A DNA stretch of 64,000 nucleotides from Bidens hawaiensis. Taxonomy: Eukaryota > Streptophyta > Magnoliopsida > Asterales > Asteraceae. Location of the stretch: assembly GCA_021521415.1 (NCBI GenBank), contig JAIQDT010000002.1, positions 62,001-126,000 of the forward strand. The letters run 5' to 3'. Below, in pieces: positions 46,420 through 57,477 of the stretch. Position 1 is the stretch's first letter. Each line of letters begins with the position of its first letter. Below the pieces are notes generated by a model. It worked only from the letters and a program-made list of their open reading frames with translations. It was not told where the DNA came from and searched no databases. The position numbers were made by a program, and so were the translations under genes.

Positions 46420-47238
46420 AAATTCCATGAAGCTATGGTAAAGAAATTTAACATCAGCATTGCGTATCATCCTCAGATAGATGGACAGTCTAAAAGGACG
46501 ATCCAAACCCTTGAGGATATGTTGTGTGCTTGTGTATTAGACTTTGGAGGAAGCTAGGATAATCATCTGCATCTGGCGGAGTTCTCCTATAACAACAGCT
46601 ACGATTCAAGTATCGGAATGCCACCGTTCGAGATGTTGTATGGAAGACGTTGTAGAACTCCATTATGTTGGGGAGAGATTGGTCAGAAGGAGATGGGAAG
46701 CCTAGAGGTTGTGCAGAAAACCTCAACAAATTTTGATCAAATCAAAGCTAGGATGAAGGCCGCTCAAGACCGTCAAAAGTCGTACGCTGATATGCGGCGA
46801 CAACCGATTGAGTTTAACGTTGGTGACAATGTTATGCTCAAGGTATCGCCTTGGAAATGGATCATTCGTTTTAGAAAGAGGGGAAAGTTGAGTCCGAGGT
46901 ACGTTGGACCGTTTAATATTATAGATCGTGTGGCTGAAGTGGCTTATAAGCTGGATTTGCCCGAAGAGTTAGAAGGAATTCATTCAACCTTCCATGTTTC
47001 TCGTCTGAGAAAATGTCTGGCTGATGACACGTCGCACGTGCCATTGATGACATTGAGGTTGATGAACAGTTGAACTACATTGAACAACTGATCAAGATAG
47101 TTGACCGCAAGGAGAAGCAACTTCGCCATAAGGTGATACCCTTAGTGAAAGTGATATGGAAGCATCGCAAAGGATCGGATGCTACGTGGGAAGTTGAGGA
47201 AGAGATGCGCAAGTTTTACCCTGCTTTGTTTAGTTGAT
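46420..47238 (+). pseudogene. element B integrase C-terminal half with chromodomain-like tail
   Basis: Resumes with KFHEAMVKKFN and AYHPQIDGQSKRTIQTLEDM. The third catalytic acidic residue of the DDE core, normally Glu in this GQSERT-type motif, is Lys. A stop follows at 46555-46557. The C-terminal domain shows [42 protein letters not shown] and STFHVSRLRKCL. A frameshift near 47045 separates the tail, whose other frame reads LVKVIWKHRKGSDATWE and ends FYPALFS at 47238, a chromodomain-like end typical of chromoviruses. Confidence 0.9.
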
Positions 47239-47243
47239 AGTTA

Positions 47244-47280
47244 GGTTTCGGAGACGAAACCTCTTTAAGGAGGGAAGACT
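47244..47280 (+). promoter_or_regulatory. hairpin and polypurine tract of element B
   Basis: Hairpin ggtttcg-gaga-cgaaacc (47244-47261, 7-bp perfect stem), then the purine-rich aaggagggaaga and the 3' LTR at 47281. It lies after the pol stop codon, so it is not constrained by coding. Confidence 0.8.
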
Positions 47281-49051
47281 TGTAACATCCTGAATTTAAT
47301 AATAATAAATAAAAGGAGTTATGTTGTTAAGTGTGTGTTAATATTTAATTTAGATTAAATATAATAAAGTGTATGAACTTGATAATTAAAGATGGAATAA
47401 AGGATGGGACGAGCCTTAGGTCCATGGGCTTAATAGAGTATAAATACTCCCTTAAACCTCCCTAAAACCCTCATTTCTCTCCATCTTATTCTTTACACAC
47501 ACACAAACTCCCTCATTCACGGCCATGATCCAAGGAAGAGATTCAAGACCCAAACCAAGCTATATATTGATAGATCTTGGATATTTAAGCAATATTCAAA
47601 ACTGTTGTTCATACCAAGCTAAAGTGTGAACTAACAAACGATTAAAGGTATGTTCTTGATCATTAAAGTTTATATTTTTATGAACGGTTAGCCATGAAAT
47701 TAAACCCTAGAATAGATCGGGTATAAACGGACCATAAAGTAGCAAACTTGAGGCTAAAATGGACTTAAAAACTTATGGTTATGAATGGTTCATAACCCTA
47801 GATCTAGTCTTGAACGTTTTGACAATAAAGGTCCAAGCTTTATGGTCTCTCGGGTCAAGTTTTGGCCAAAAACGGTTAGGGAAACATTTATGGGTCAATA
47901 CCGAGCCATAGTAAGGTGTTAGAGTTAAAAACCAGTAAAAATAATGATATTAAAGGACCAACCCATGGCCAAGTTATTCAGCGCGTTCGCTTACTTTGTT
48001 GTATTCGATTACAATATGTTAACTCGCTTACATATGATTCTATTACAATATATTATCTCGCTTACATATGGCTCGATTAGAATATGTTAACTCGCTTACA
48101 TATGACTCGATTACAATATGTTAACTTGCTTACATATGACTCGATTACGATATCTTAACTCGCTTACATATGACTCGATTACAATATGTTAACTCGATTA
48201 CTTTTACGGAATTCGATTACAATTTCCAAATTCGCTTACTTTGTCGTATTCGGTTACTTGCTCAAATCTGTAATAACTTGGGTTTTCGAATTTTTATTTA
48301 AATACCCGACTCATTTCGACGTTCGGGTTATGTTATTAAATAAAATATCATGCTTATCAAAAAGATTAATTATTAATTTATTATTTTTTAAATTAAACTT
48401 TTGTTCAACTTTGTTTCCATCTTAAACCTCCAAGTACTAAAATGCAGATTATGTATTAATATTATTACCAGACCCGTTTACTTGGATATCCATGAACCGA
48501 ACCCGACTCGTATGTATTTTTCTTGTACCCGAAGCTATTATTTACCAAATTAGGTTAGGAAATCTCGAATTATTCGATGTTTTGATCTTGTAAATCATTT
48601 ATATTTATCAAATTCGGCTTAACCGACAATCTATACATGTTTATTATCATATTTTGATTTGTGCTTCCTCTTTTAACGCAACTGACAGCTTATTTACCTT
48701 ATTGATCATCAAAATCGTTGTAATATTTCAATTAATTTACAAGATACGTTCCTTAACTCATGGCCGACCTTAACCCCTTATTTAATTGGATTAGTTTAAC
48801 CATTTATTTCGTCGTTCATACATCTCATCGTCGGCCCCTTGTTGTGTCCGATTACCCTACTTTCGATCAACATTCAAGGTATTTGATTATAGGGTTTTGA
48901 TCATGCTATGATGCAGATCAAAAGCCCCAATACTATTTTGATTAATTTTTACGGGTTTGATCAATTTGATGTGTTAGGTTTGGTTATGAACTTTGTTTGA
49001 TCGGCTTGTGTTTATAATTAACTGAAGCGAGCTCTTAACACAAGTGCTGGT

Positions 49052-51107
49052 TGTCACACCCCGGCTTTAAGCGGAATACGCCCGGGTGTAACCTACAGAT
49101 CACTTATAGCTTGTAACACTATTAAAGCGGAAATAATTATATCATTTCATTTCGTAACGTAACAAGTACACAATTGTTCATAACTAAAAATAAAAGAAAA
49201 CACTTCATCAAAACAATAAATAAGTTCTTTATTCAAATATCCTAGGGTATACTAATGATCTTCATCCTTAGCATGCCATCGATTCAGCCTGTAGCACGTT
49301 GAAAATAATATATATTTGTCAACAATTAAGTTAGTGAGTTTTCATAAGTTTTTTTAGTATATATATATATGAAAGGCACGATTCAACATTCGTAAGGTAA
49401 TAAGTATTCAAGCGTAAAGTAAATGAAATCAATTAATGTCGTCCTCCCGTTCCTTTAGCCGAGGCCGTAGTAATAGGGGAAATTAGAACCACCTTACGAA
49501 CAACCGAAGTCGCAACGTTAGACGTTCCCACTATGTGTATGCGTTTGCGTAACTTCCACCATAAGAATAGTAAACACGTTGCAAGCAAGTTCACGTATAA
49601 TCATAAACAATATGCAAGAATAATATTAACATGTACGCTAATTGTAAATCAGTTTATAAATAAGCACATAACTAACGAGATAAAACTTGGGACATGTTAC
49701 ACCCCAAAAAAATAAAAGCGTTAAAATGGGGTTATGAAGAACTCACTTGAAATAGGGAAATACAGTAACGAGGAGACGATAACAATTAACGCAACTAGAT
49801 GGTTCCGCGAGGAGTCCTGATAATTTGTCCTAGTTATAAGGTATAAACAACATACATATCTAAAGAGAAAAGAACAAACTAAACTGAAATAAACAAAAGT
49901 AGGTTTATAATAGATTTGGGAATCGTTAAGTGTTTACATAAATTTTATGTATAAGAAAATTTTATTAGTTTAAATATTCTTAAAAGTCACCATTATTATT
50001 ATTATTATAAAAAGATTTATAATTGATTATATATATAAATATATATCCGAAAACGTTTAACGAGAGTTTCTTTTAAAAGTTTTAACGGTGTTCGGGTTGT
50101 TAAATAAGTGTAAACAATATTAGTTTTAATATAGCAAAGTATATAATAGATAAAAAATGGTTTAAAACAATTAACACAAAAAAATCAACAAAAACAGGGC
50201 CTGGAAAATCGAACCCGCGCCCCAGGCCAGTTTAAAGCTTTAAAAGACGTGCACCAGCCAACTGGGCTGGTGACTAATCTGGTTAGAACACAAGAAAGAA
50301 TATATGTATATTATAGTTCTGATTTCCCCCAATTCTACAATAAACCCTAAATTATATCGATCTCAATTGAAGATTATATACCCTTTGACGATTAAAATTG
50401 AGAGAGGGGTTTTATCAATCGCCCAAATCCGAACCCAACCCATATAAAGATTACCTAATATGATGAAGGATTGAAGGAGAACAATAACTAGGGTTTCGGC
50501 TTGTATTTTGAATTCAAAAACGATACTAGAGTTCTTCAGAGGTGAAATTGATAGAGGGTTATGGTTCGAGATGCAACAAGGATGGTGCAGGTCCAAACCA
50601 ATTGCATTTTCATCTCGTATTTATAGTGATTCAAGGTTAGTTTCAGTCCACGGCTAGAGTTAAGTAAATTGATACGATTTGATATAAATTAGCTGTCATT
50701 TACGCGTTATACCATAACGAGATGAAGCGTGCATTTTAAGAATTGTACTAATTAACCAAATCCCGTGATTTATGGGTCAAAGGATCAAATAAACTGAAGG
50801 GGGGGCGATGTCGTTGGTGACGGGAATGGGGAGGGAAGAAGAGAGTTTGAATAATATTTGCAAACAAGTCCTTAATATTAGGTTTGGTGGTCAGAAAATG
50901 TAAAACTAAAGATATGGGTTAAATTGTACATATTGTATACTTTAAACGATTATAAATATATTGGTACGAGTCACTCGTAAATAAAACAATAAAGATAAAC
51001 CCGAATAACATAATAAATAACAAAACGTTTCATTAAATGCGGCGATGCGATTACAAACAAGTAATAAAACGAGCACAAAAACCAATTCGAATTTGTCAAA
51101 TGTCACA
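49052..51107 (-). mobile_element. solo LTR D inside element C's 5' LTR
   Basis: 2056 bp, TGTCACACCCCGG to AATGTCACA in plus-strand view, so a minus-strand LTR of the TGTGACA...GGGGTGTGACA type. Flanks ctggt (49047-49051) and ttggt (51108-51112) match the uninterrupted 3' LTR site at 56330, a 5-bp duplication with one change. No primer site, polypurine tract or coding sequence inside, so a solo LTR left by LTR-LTR recombination. Short open frames within it (49533-49715 plus, 50363-50596 minus) lack motifs. Confidence 0.85.
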
Positions 51108-51183
51108 TTGGTTGGTTCAGTTGGTTTGCACGCTGGATAACGGAGTGGCAGGTCGCGGGTTCGAGTCCCTGCCACCCCGTTTT
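51108..51183 (+). promoter_or_regulatory. tRNA-like Pol III A/B-box module, 5' LTR copy of C
   Basis: A-box TGGTTCAGTTGG at 51113-51124 (one change from the other copy) and perfect B-box GGTTCGAGTCC at 51158-51168, 45 bases apart, followed by TTTT at about 51180. Spacing is that of a tRNA gene. The sequence around the B-box forms gtggcagg/cctgccac, an 8-bp hairpin. Its 5' edge is cut by solo LTR D. Confidence 0.65.
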
Positions 51184-52257
51184 GTAACAATTTTTGGTAT
51201 TTTTCTTTTTCTAAGTTATTTTAATGAATTATATAACTAATAATAATAATTAGTGAAGACTATTTTAATAAATACCGATTTGTAATACTCGTTTAACTCA
51301 CATTTTCGTTCGTGTATATACATTCGAGCATTTTTATATATATAAGTATATAATAACTTAAAAATTAATATTTGGATAAATATGAAAATCGAGTAAACTA
51401 GTTATATTTATAAAACTAAATATAATATTTACAAAGATATGTTTTATTAATTTAACTAATTGTTTTTATATAATAAATCTTGTAATATAATAATAAATTA
51501 TTATAATATAGTTAAACTAGTTGTCGTAATAAATCTTGACTTAAGCATATCCGTTACTCTCATTATTTTAGGCTTTAACGTTCGCGTGTGACTTTTCCCG
51601 CCTTCTCGTTATTCTAATCATATTTTGTTCGTCTATCGAGGTGAGTACCACATTCCCCTATTTTTACTCGTTTTCCACGTTTTGGGGACATATGTATAAA
51701 TCGTATTTCTCATATATACTTATACACAAAATGACAACTTTGTCTTATGTGTTAACAACTTTTACTTTACTTGTTTTTGTGCTTATATGCTTTCGCATTC
51801 GGAGAGGTCCAACATAATCTCAGTCTAGTATAATCATACGTCAGTCGTTATAGCTTTGTGCTTCTCGACATCTCAGTTATACTTGCTCATTTGATTAATT
51901 TGTTATTCCCATATGACTTGTTGCAAATTCTTATTTTCTATATGAACATTTAAACTGGTGTGTTGCTCATTCAACATTGTGTTGACAAAACTTCTTTATT
52001 TTCAACGCATATGCTGGTTATTATTTGATGTGAATTACAAGATCACTTAAGGATTTATTCTATAAGAAAACTTAATGAGACATGTTGTTATTGATTGATA
52101 TATGTACTTTGTTTTATTTGGATTTTGTAAAGATGTTGTTATTTGGAAATTTATTTAATAGATATCGTAACTTTTAATATTGCATGATAGTACCTTGAGA
52201 GCTGTGACAATTAGATCATGCCTTGGCATTTCCGCCGTAGGTTGGGGTGTGACTGAT

Positions 52258-52270
52258 TGGTATCAGAGCC
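52258..52270 (+). promoter_or_regulatory. initiator-Met-tRNA primer site of element C
   Basis: TGGTATCAGAGCC three bases after the LTR end. Confidence 0.9.
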
Positions 52271-53375
52271 GAAAGTTTAAGATAGGTCGTTAGAAATTGC
52301 CTTAGACACATGTTTAGGAGCCCTCTACGTGCCCCTATCTGTTTACCTTTATGTGTTCAATTTTAAATTGTTTATAGCTTTCTTAGATAATTATTGATTA
52401 ATTATTGTATTGTTATGCACACACACACAAACTCTGAGGCTATGCCTCAACATTTAAAGAACACTTTTTCAAAAATTAAATTGCTTTTATTTTCGGGAAA
52501 TTCCTTAAGAATTCTCACCTGTTGTTTTCACTTGTTCACCTTAGGGCTAGGTTATGTGGCATGTCCCTACAATAAATGAAAGGGGAAGAGAAACTATGGA
52601 CCTGAGTGAGACCCATAAATGCTCAACCCTATGGACGCGAGTGAGACCCATAAATGCCATATGACCGACACCCTAAGTTGTCAACCGTGACCACATTAGT
52701 GGTTGCATCCCTATATATTTTTAAACTGAATTCACGGTGGTTCGTGGCTAAACTTGGTTTTCCCGATTATTGTGTTCCGTTATTTAAATGGTTAGTTGGG
52801 TGAAAAATCCATGGAACCCATGGGCACCCCTACTATCCACTTCTTAACTTATTTTTGTATTTTTTGGAGTAATCAAATGTGGTGATTCACATGATACTTC
52901 GACTACCCATATTATTTCGATAGTTCGTTATTTAGTTTGGTCAGTTAAACCGCCGTGTAACGCTCATTGGGCCGACAAACTTCATTGCATTGTTATTTCA
53001 TTAATTAGTTGGGACAAACAAATTGCCATGTAATGCTCATGGGCTGTGTTCGTTGGGCCATTCATATTGTCATGGAAAGCTCATGGGAGGCCAACATCCA
53101 CAAGTTATATTTTGTTAGTTTATTGTAAACTTAATAATCTAAATTTTAAACTGACTTAACTCCTCATGTAGTCACCATACATTAAACTTATTGACTAGAT
53201 CATTCAACAACTATTTACGCAATGTACCCCCTCATCTTTTACATTTAATCTTTGTGGTGCAAATCCCCTTCTTAAGAGAACATTATTATTTCCACATAAT
53301 TAAACATTTTCCTATTCTTATGATTTCCCCAATTTATCCTTCATCTTATAAATCCTCATTTTTTATCCCTATAGA
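52271..53375 (+). other. leader of element C
   Basis: Non-coding, 1.1 kb. Includes a two-copy repeat of about 34 bp (ctatggac.tgagtgagacccataaatgc) at 52594-52660 and recurring gccatgtaa.gctcat fragments near 52960-53090. No gene seen. Confidence 0.6.
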
Positions 53376-54790
53376 ATGTCGTCTCTAAGAAACCACCGTC
53401 GTCACCAACGTTCATCCGGTTCACGTGATTGCCGCTTGGCTGCTACAATCACAAGGGAAATTGCTGCTGCAATGCCCACAATCATCACTCAAATCCAAAG
53501 CCTCAATTACAGTGGATCTGCTACTTCGGCCGCACCTAACAATTCTGATTTTCACAACTTCCAGAGCACTAAACCCCCATCCTTTCTTGGTGAGGAAAAC
53601 GCCACCAAATTGTTGTAATGGTTTGAAGAGATGGAAAATATTTTCATCTACTGTGAATGTCCGGACGCCAAACGGACTAAGTTCGTCTCGAGCCAGTTCG
53701 AGGGTCGAGTTGTCATCTGGTGGAATGCCCTGAGGAATGACCAAGGCTCTGACTTGGTTGTATCCATGCCTTGGGAGAAACTTAAGGAAGCAATGAAGAA
53801 GAAATTTTGCCCGGAACACGAACTGCATAGATTGGAGGCTGAATTCTGGGAAATTAAGCAGATTGGTGGGGATAACTTCGCCTACTCTAAACGGTTTCAC
53901 GAGCTTAGCCGTATTGTGCCCCATTTGGTAACCCCTGAGTATCGTGGTATTCAGAAGTACATTCGCGGTCTTCCGATCATTTTACGTGGTGCCGTGATGA
54001 ATCGTGACCCGTTAACCATTGGTGAGGCAATGGACCTAGCTGCCTCTCTCACCGATAGTCATGTTAGGGATGGAACCTTGTCTCATAAGGATTCCAAGCT
54101 ACTCCTGACAAGACTAAGACCGACTCCTATTCTGATGCTGAAGCTGAGACTAAGCCTTACTACAACAACAATCACCGCAACAACAACCACAACAACAATC
54201 GTAAAGCATATGCCGTTAACCAACCCAATAACCAACCTCCTCTTAACCAAAATCAAACTGCCCCGAACAAGAAGACTTATCTTGGTCCTCATCCCCTATG
54301 TGCCAAGTGTAACTTTCATCACTCTCCCCAAACCATGTGCCGACTTTGTACCCAATGCAACCTTTATGGCCAACTTGCTAACACTTGCCGTATCCCGCCT
54401 AATGCTCAAACCAGCTCGCGTGCCCAAGTCGGTGCTCCTAATACCCATGCTTGCTACCATTGTGGAGACCCAAACCATCTTCGTATTATGTGCCCTCAAC
54501 TTATCCATGCCCATCAAACCCAAACCGTGGCTACACCCGGCTACTTGACCCATGCTCACCAAATTCAAACTCAACCACATCATTTCCTGTAAGCTCCTCC
54601 TATCAATCGAAGTCAACCTTGCCTAACCCAATACTATCAAGCTTCGCACCCCCAAGCTCAAGTGTACCAAGCCTACTTTGCTCAAGCCCCTGCTATGCAA
54701 GCTCAACCTATTCAAGCTATTCCAAGACAGTCTACCTCAACTGCTCTTACTCATGCAACTCCTCATGGTGCTTCAAGTCAAGTCAATTAA
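53376..54790 (+). pseudogene. element C gag
   Basis: Starts MSSLRNHRRHQRSSGSRD. A stop at 53616-53618 interrupts the capsid start. The capsid core then reads WFEEMENIFIYCECPDA, VVIWWNALRN, RFHELSRIVPHLV and QKYIRGLPIILRG. A frameshift near 54085 moves the rest to another frame: an Asn/His-rich linker (NNNHRNNNHNNNRK), a Cys-rich stretch (LCAKCNFHHSPQTMC, CTQCNLYGQLANTC) and a good zinc knuckle CYHCGDPNHLRIMC at about 54450. A Gln/Pro/Ala-rich tail carries stops at about 54592 and ends near 54790. It is a Gag by capsid motif and knuckle; no protease follows. Confidence 0.85.
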
Positions 54791-55458
54791 GCTACTTAAC
54801 GACCGTGAAGACTTTTGTCGTCCCTTTATCTATCTTGATCATTTTGTCTTTTTCTTAATTACTCTAACGCCTCCTTATGGCCTTGGATTATTTCTCATTT
54901 GAACTATTTATCTTTTATAATATATCTTATGAATAAAGTTCCTTTTTGGTTCAATAGATTGTTTATTAAAGTTTACTTCTATCCTAATTATTTACCTTAA
55001 TAAGTGATGTCTTCTTCAAATGCTTATATTTTTGTGATGTCTTAATAAAATTCTACTGCGACTTTTGGAATTATTTTATACATTGATTTCTTCTAATTTA
55101 AAACTCCTTAAAAAAAACTTTGCCCCCTTAAAAATCATGTTTTACTTAAACGTTTTGTAACCTACACAATGGGACGAGTCATGTGAACCATCCGAAGATC
55201 TAAGTAACTATGGATGCATACGTAATTACCAAAGTCCTCGCATGGAAATCATGATCCGAATAATTGTGTGTCATAATATAGAACTATAAGTAGTTGAGAT
55301 AACGGTACGAATGTAAAGATGATAAGGACATAGTGGATACGTCGCTGGTACATCCTATATATAAGTGCCCTTATCGGATTTTCCTTTGGAGCGTTACTTC
55401 AACTATCTAAAGTTCTGTAGTATGTATTTTTTTTAACGGTGTTGTTATGGTATTCTTT
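54791..55458 (+). other. pol-less internal region of C
   Basis: AT-rich, 670 bp between the gag remnant and the polypurine tract. No Pol motif in any frame. As in element E, this is where pol would be expected. Confidence 0.65.
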
Positions 55459-55493
55459 AATTTCGGGACGAAATTTCCTAAAGTAGGGGAGAC
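55459..55493 (+). promoter_or_regulatory. hairpin and polypurine tract of element C
   Basis: Hairpin aatttcg-gga-cgaaatt (55459-55475, perfect 7-bp stem), then aaagtaggggagac and the LTR at 55494. Confidence 0.8.
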
Positions 55494-57477
55494 TGTAACA
55501 ACTCGGGTTTTCGAACTTTTATTAAAATACCCAACTCGTTTCGACATTCGGGTTATGTTATTAAATAAAATATCATGCTTATCGAAAAGATTAATTATTA
55601 TTTTATTATTGTTTAAATGGTTTATAAAAAATATTTATATAACTTCCAATTTATGGCAAAATTAACCCAAAACTCAAACTTTTGTTCAACTTTGTTTCCA
55701 TCTTAAACCTCCAAGGACTAAAATGTAGATTATGTATTAATATTCTTACCAAACCCGTTTATACTTGGATATCCATGAACCGAACCCGACCTGTATGTAT
55801 TTTTCTTGTACCCGAAGCTATTAATTACCAAATTAGGTTTGGAAATCTCGAAATATTCGATGTGTTGATCTTGTAAATCATTTATATTTATCAATTCGGC
55901 TTAACTGACAATCTATACATGTTTATTATCATATTTTGATTCGTTCTTCCTCTTTTAACCCAACCGACAGCTTATTTACCTTAATGATCATCAAAATCGT
56001 TGTAATATTTCAAATAATTTACAAGATACGTTCATTAACTCATGACCGGCCTTAACCCCTTATTTAATTGTATTAGTTTAACCATTTAGTTTGTCGTTCA
56101 TACATCACGTCGCTTCCCCCCTGTTATGTCAGATTACCCTACTTCCAATCAGCATTCAAGGTATTTGATTATAGGGTTTTGATCGTGTTGTGATGCAGAT
56201 CAAAAGCCCCAATACTGTTTTGATTAATTTTTATGGGTTTGATCAATTTGATGTGTTAAGGTTTGGTTATGAACTTTGTTTGATCGGCTTGTGTTTATAA
56301 TTAACTGAAGCAAGCTCTTAACCCAAGTGCTGGTTGGCTCAGTTGGTTTGCACGTTGGTTAACGGAGTGGCAGGTCGCGGGTTCGAGTCCCTGCCACCCC
56401 GTTTTGTAGCTATTTTTTGTATTTTTCTCTTTTTAAGTTATTTTAATGAATTATATAACTAATAATAATAATTTGTAAAGACTATTTTAATAAATACCGA
56501 TTTGTAATACTCGTTTAACTCACATTTTCTCTCGTGTATATACATTCGAGCATATTTATATATTTAAGTATATAATAACTAAAAAATTAATATTTGGATA
56601 AATATAAAACTCAAGTAAACTATTTATATATATAAAACTAAATATAATATTTACAAAGATATGTTTTATTAATTTAACTAGTTGTTTTTATATAATAAAT
56701 CTTGTAATATAATAATAAATTATTATAATATAGTTAAACTAGTTGTCGTAATAAATCTTGACTTAAGCATATCCGTTACTCTCGTTCTTTTAGGCTTTAA
56801 CGTTCGCGTGTGACTTTTCCCGCCTTCTCGTTATTCTATTCATATTTTGTTCGTCTATCGAGGTGAGTACCACATTCCCCTCTTTTTACTCGTTTTCCAC
56901 GTTTTGGGGACATATGTGTAAATCGTATTTCTCATATATACTTATACACAAAATGACAACTTTGTCTTATATGCTAACAACTTATACTTTACTTGTTTGT
57001 GTGCTTATATGCTTTCGCATTCGGAGAGGTCCAACATAATCTCAGTCTAGTATGATCATACACCAGTCGTTATAGCTTTGTGCTTCTCGACATCTTAGTT
57101 TTACTTGCTCATTTGATTAATTTGTTATTCCCATATAACTTGTTGCAAATACTTATTTTCTATATGAACATTTAAACTGGTGTGTTGCTCACTCAGCCTT
57201 GTGTTGACAAAACTTCTTTATTTTCAACGCATATGAAGGTTATTGTTTGATGTGAATTACAAGATCACTTAAGAATTTATGCTAGAAGAAAACTTAATGA
57301 GACATATTGTTATTGATTGATATGTGTACTTTGTTTTATTTGGATTTTGTAAAGATGTTTGTTATTTGGAAATTTATTTAATAGATATCGAAACATTTAA
57401 TATTGGATGATAGTACCTTGGGAGCTGTGACAATCAGCACACGCCCCGGCATTTCCGCCGTAGGTTGGTGTGTGACA
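55494..57477 (+). mobile_element. 3' LTR of element C
   Basis: 1984 bp, TGTAACAACTCGGG to GTGTGACA, matching the 5' LTR. Contains the uninterrupted tRNA-like module at 56328-56405. Confidence 0.9.
56328..56405 (+). promoter_or_regulatory. tRNA-like Pol III A/B-box module, 3' LTR copy of C
   Basis: A-box TGGCTCAGTTGG at 56335-56346 and B-box GGTTCGAGTCC at 56380-56390, both matching plant tRNA consensus, 45 bases apart, with TTTT at 56402-56405. The D-arm and acceptor stem do not pair and there is no sound anticodon stem, so it is not a working tRNA gene. Either a captured SINE head or an LTR-borne Pol III promoter. Confidence 0.7.

Larger units (their letters stand above)
48269..52254 (+). 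mobile_element. 5' LTR of element C, carrying solo LTR D
   Basis: Without D (49052-51107 and one copy of its duplication) about 1.9 kb, in line with the 1984-bp 3' LTR. Ends GGGGTGTGACT, the last base changed. Contains the Pol III box pair at 51113-51168. Differences from the 3' LTR are visible throughout, including a gap against 55609-55680. Confidence 0.88.
48269..57477 (+). mobile_element. element C: gag-only chromovirus in B's 3' LTR
   Basis: LTRs begin TGTAATAACTTGGG (5') and TGTAACAACTCGGG (3') and end GGTGTGTGACA. Flanks are aaatc on the left and aaac on the right, a 5-bp duplication with a 1-base loss. Contains primer site, decayed gag, polypurine tract; no protease, RT or integrase. 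The 5' LTR is longer because it holds solo LTR D. Confidence 0.9.

Noticed and set aside
50363..50596. Possible small protein (77 codons, minus) in solo LTR D
   Set aside because: No motif, lies inside an LTR, no sign of coding conservation.
51108..51183. A functional tRNA gene
   Set aside because: Pol III boxes are good, but acceptor, D and anticodon arms do not pair and there is no usable anticodon stem.
53421..53924. 167-codon minus-strand ORF
   Set aside because: Antisense shadow of the element C gag capsid region.
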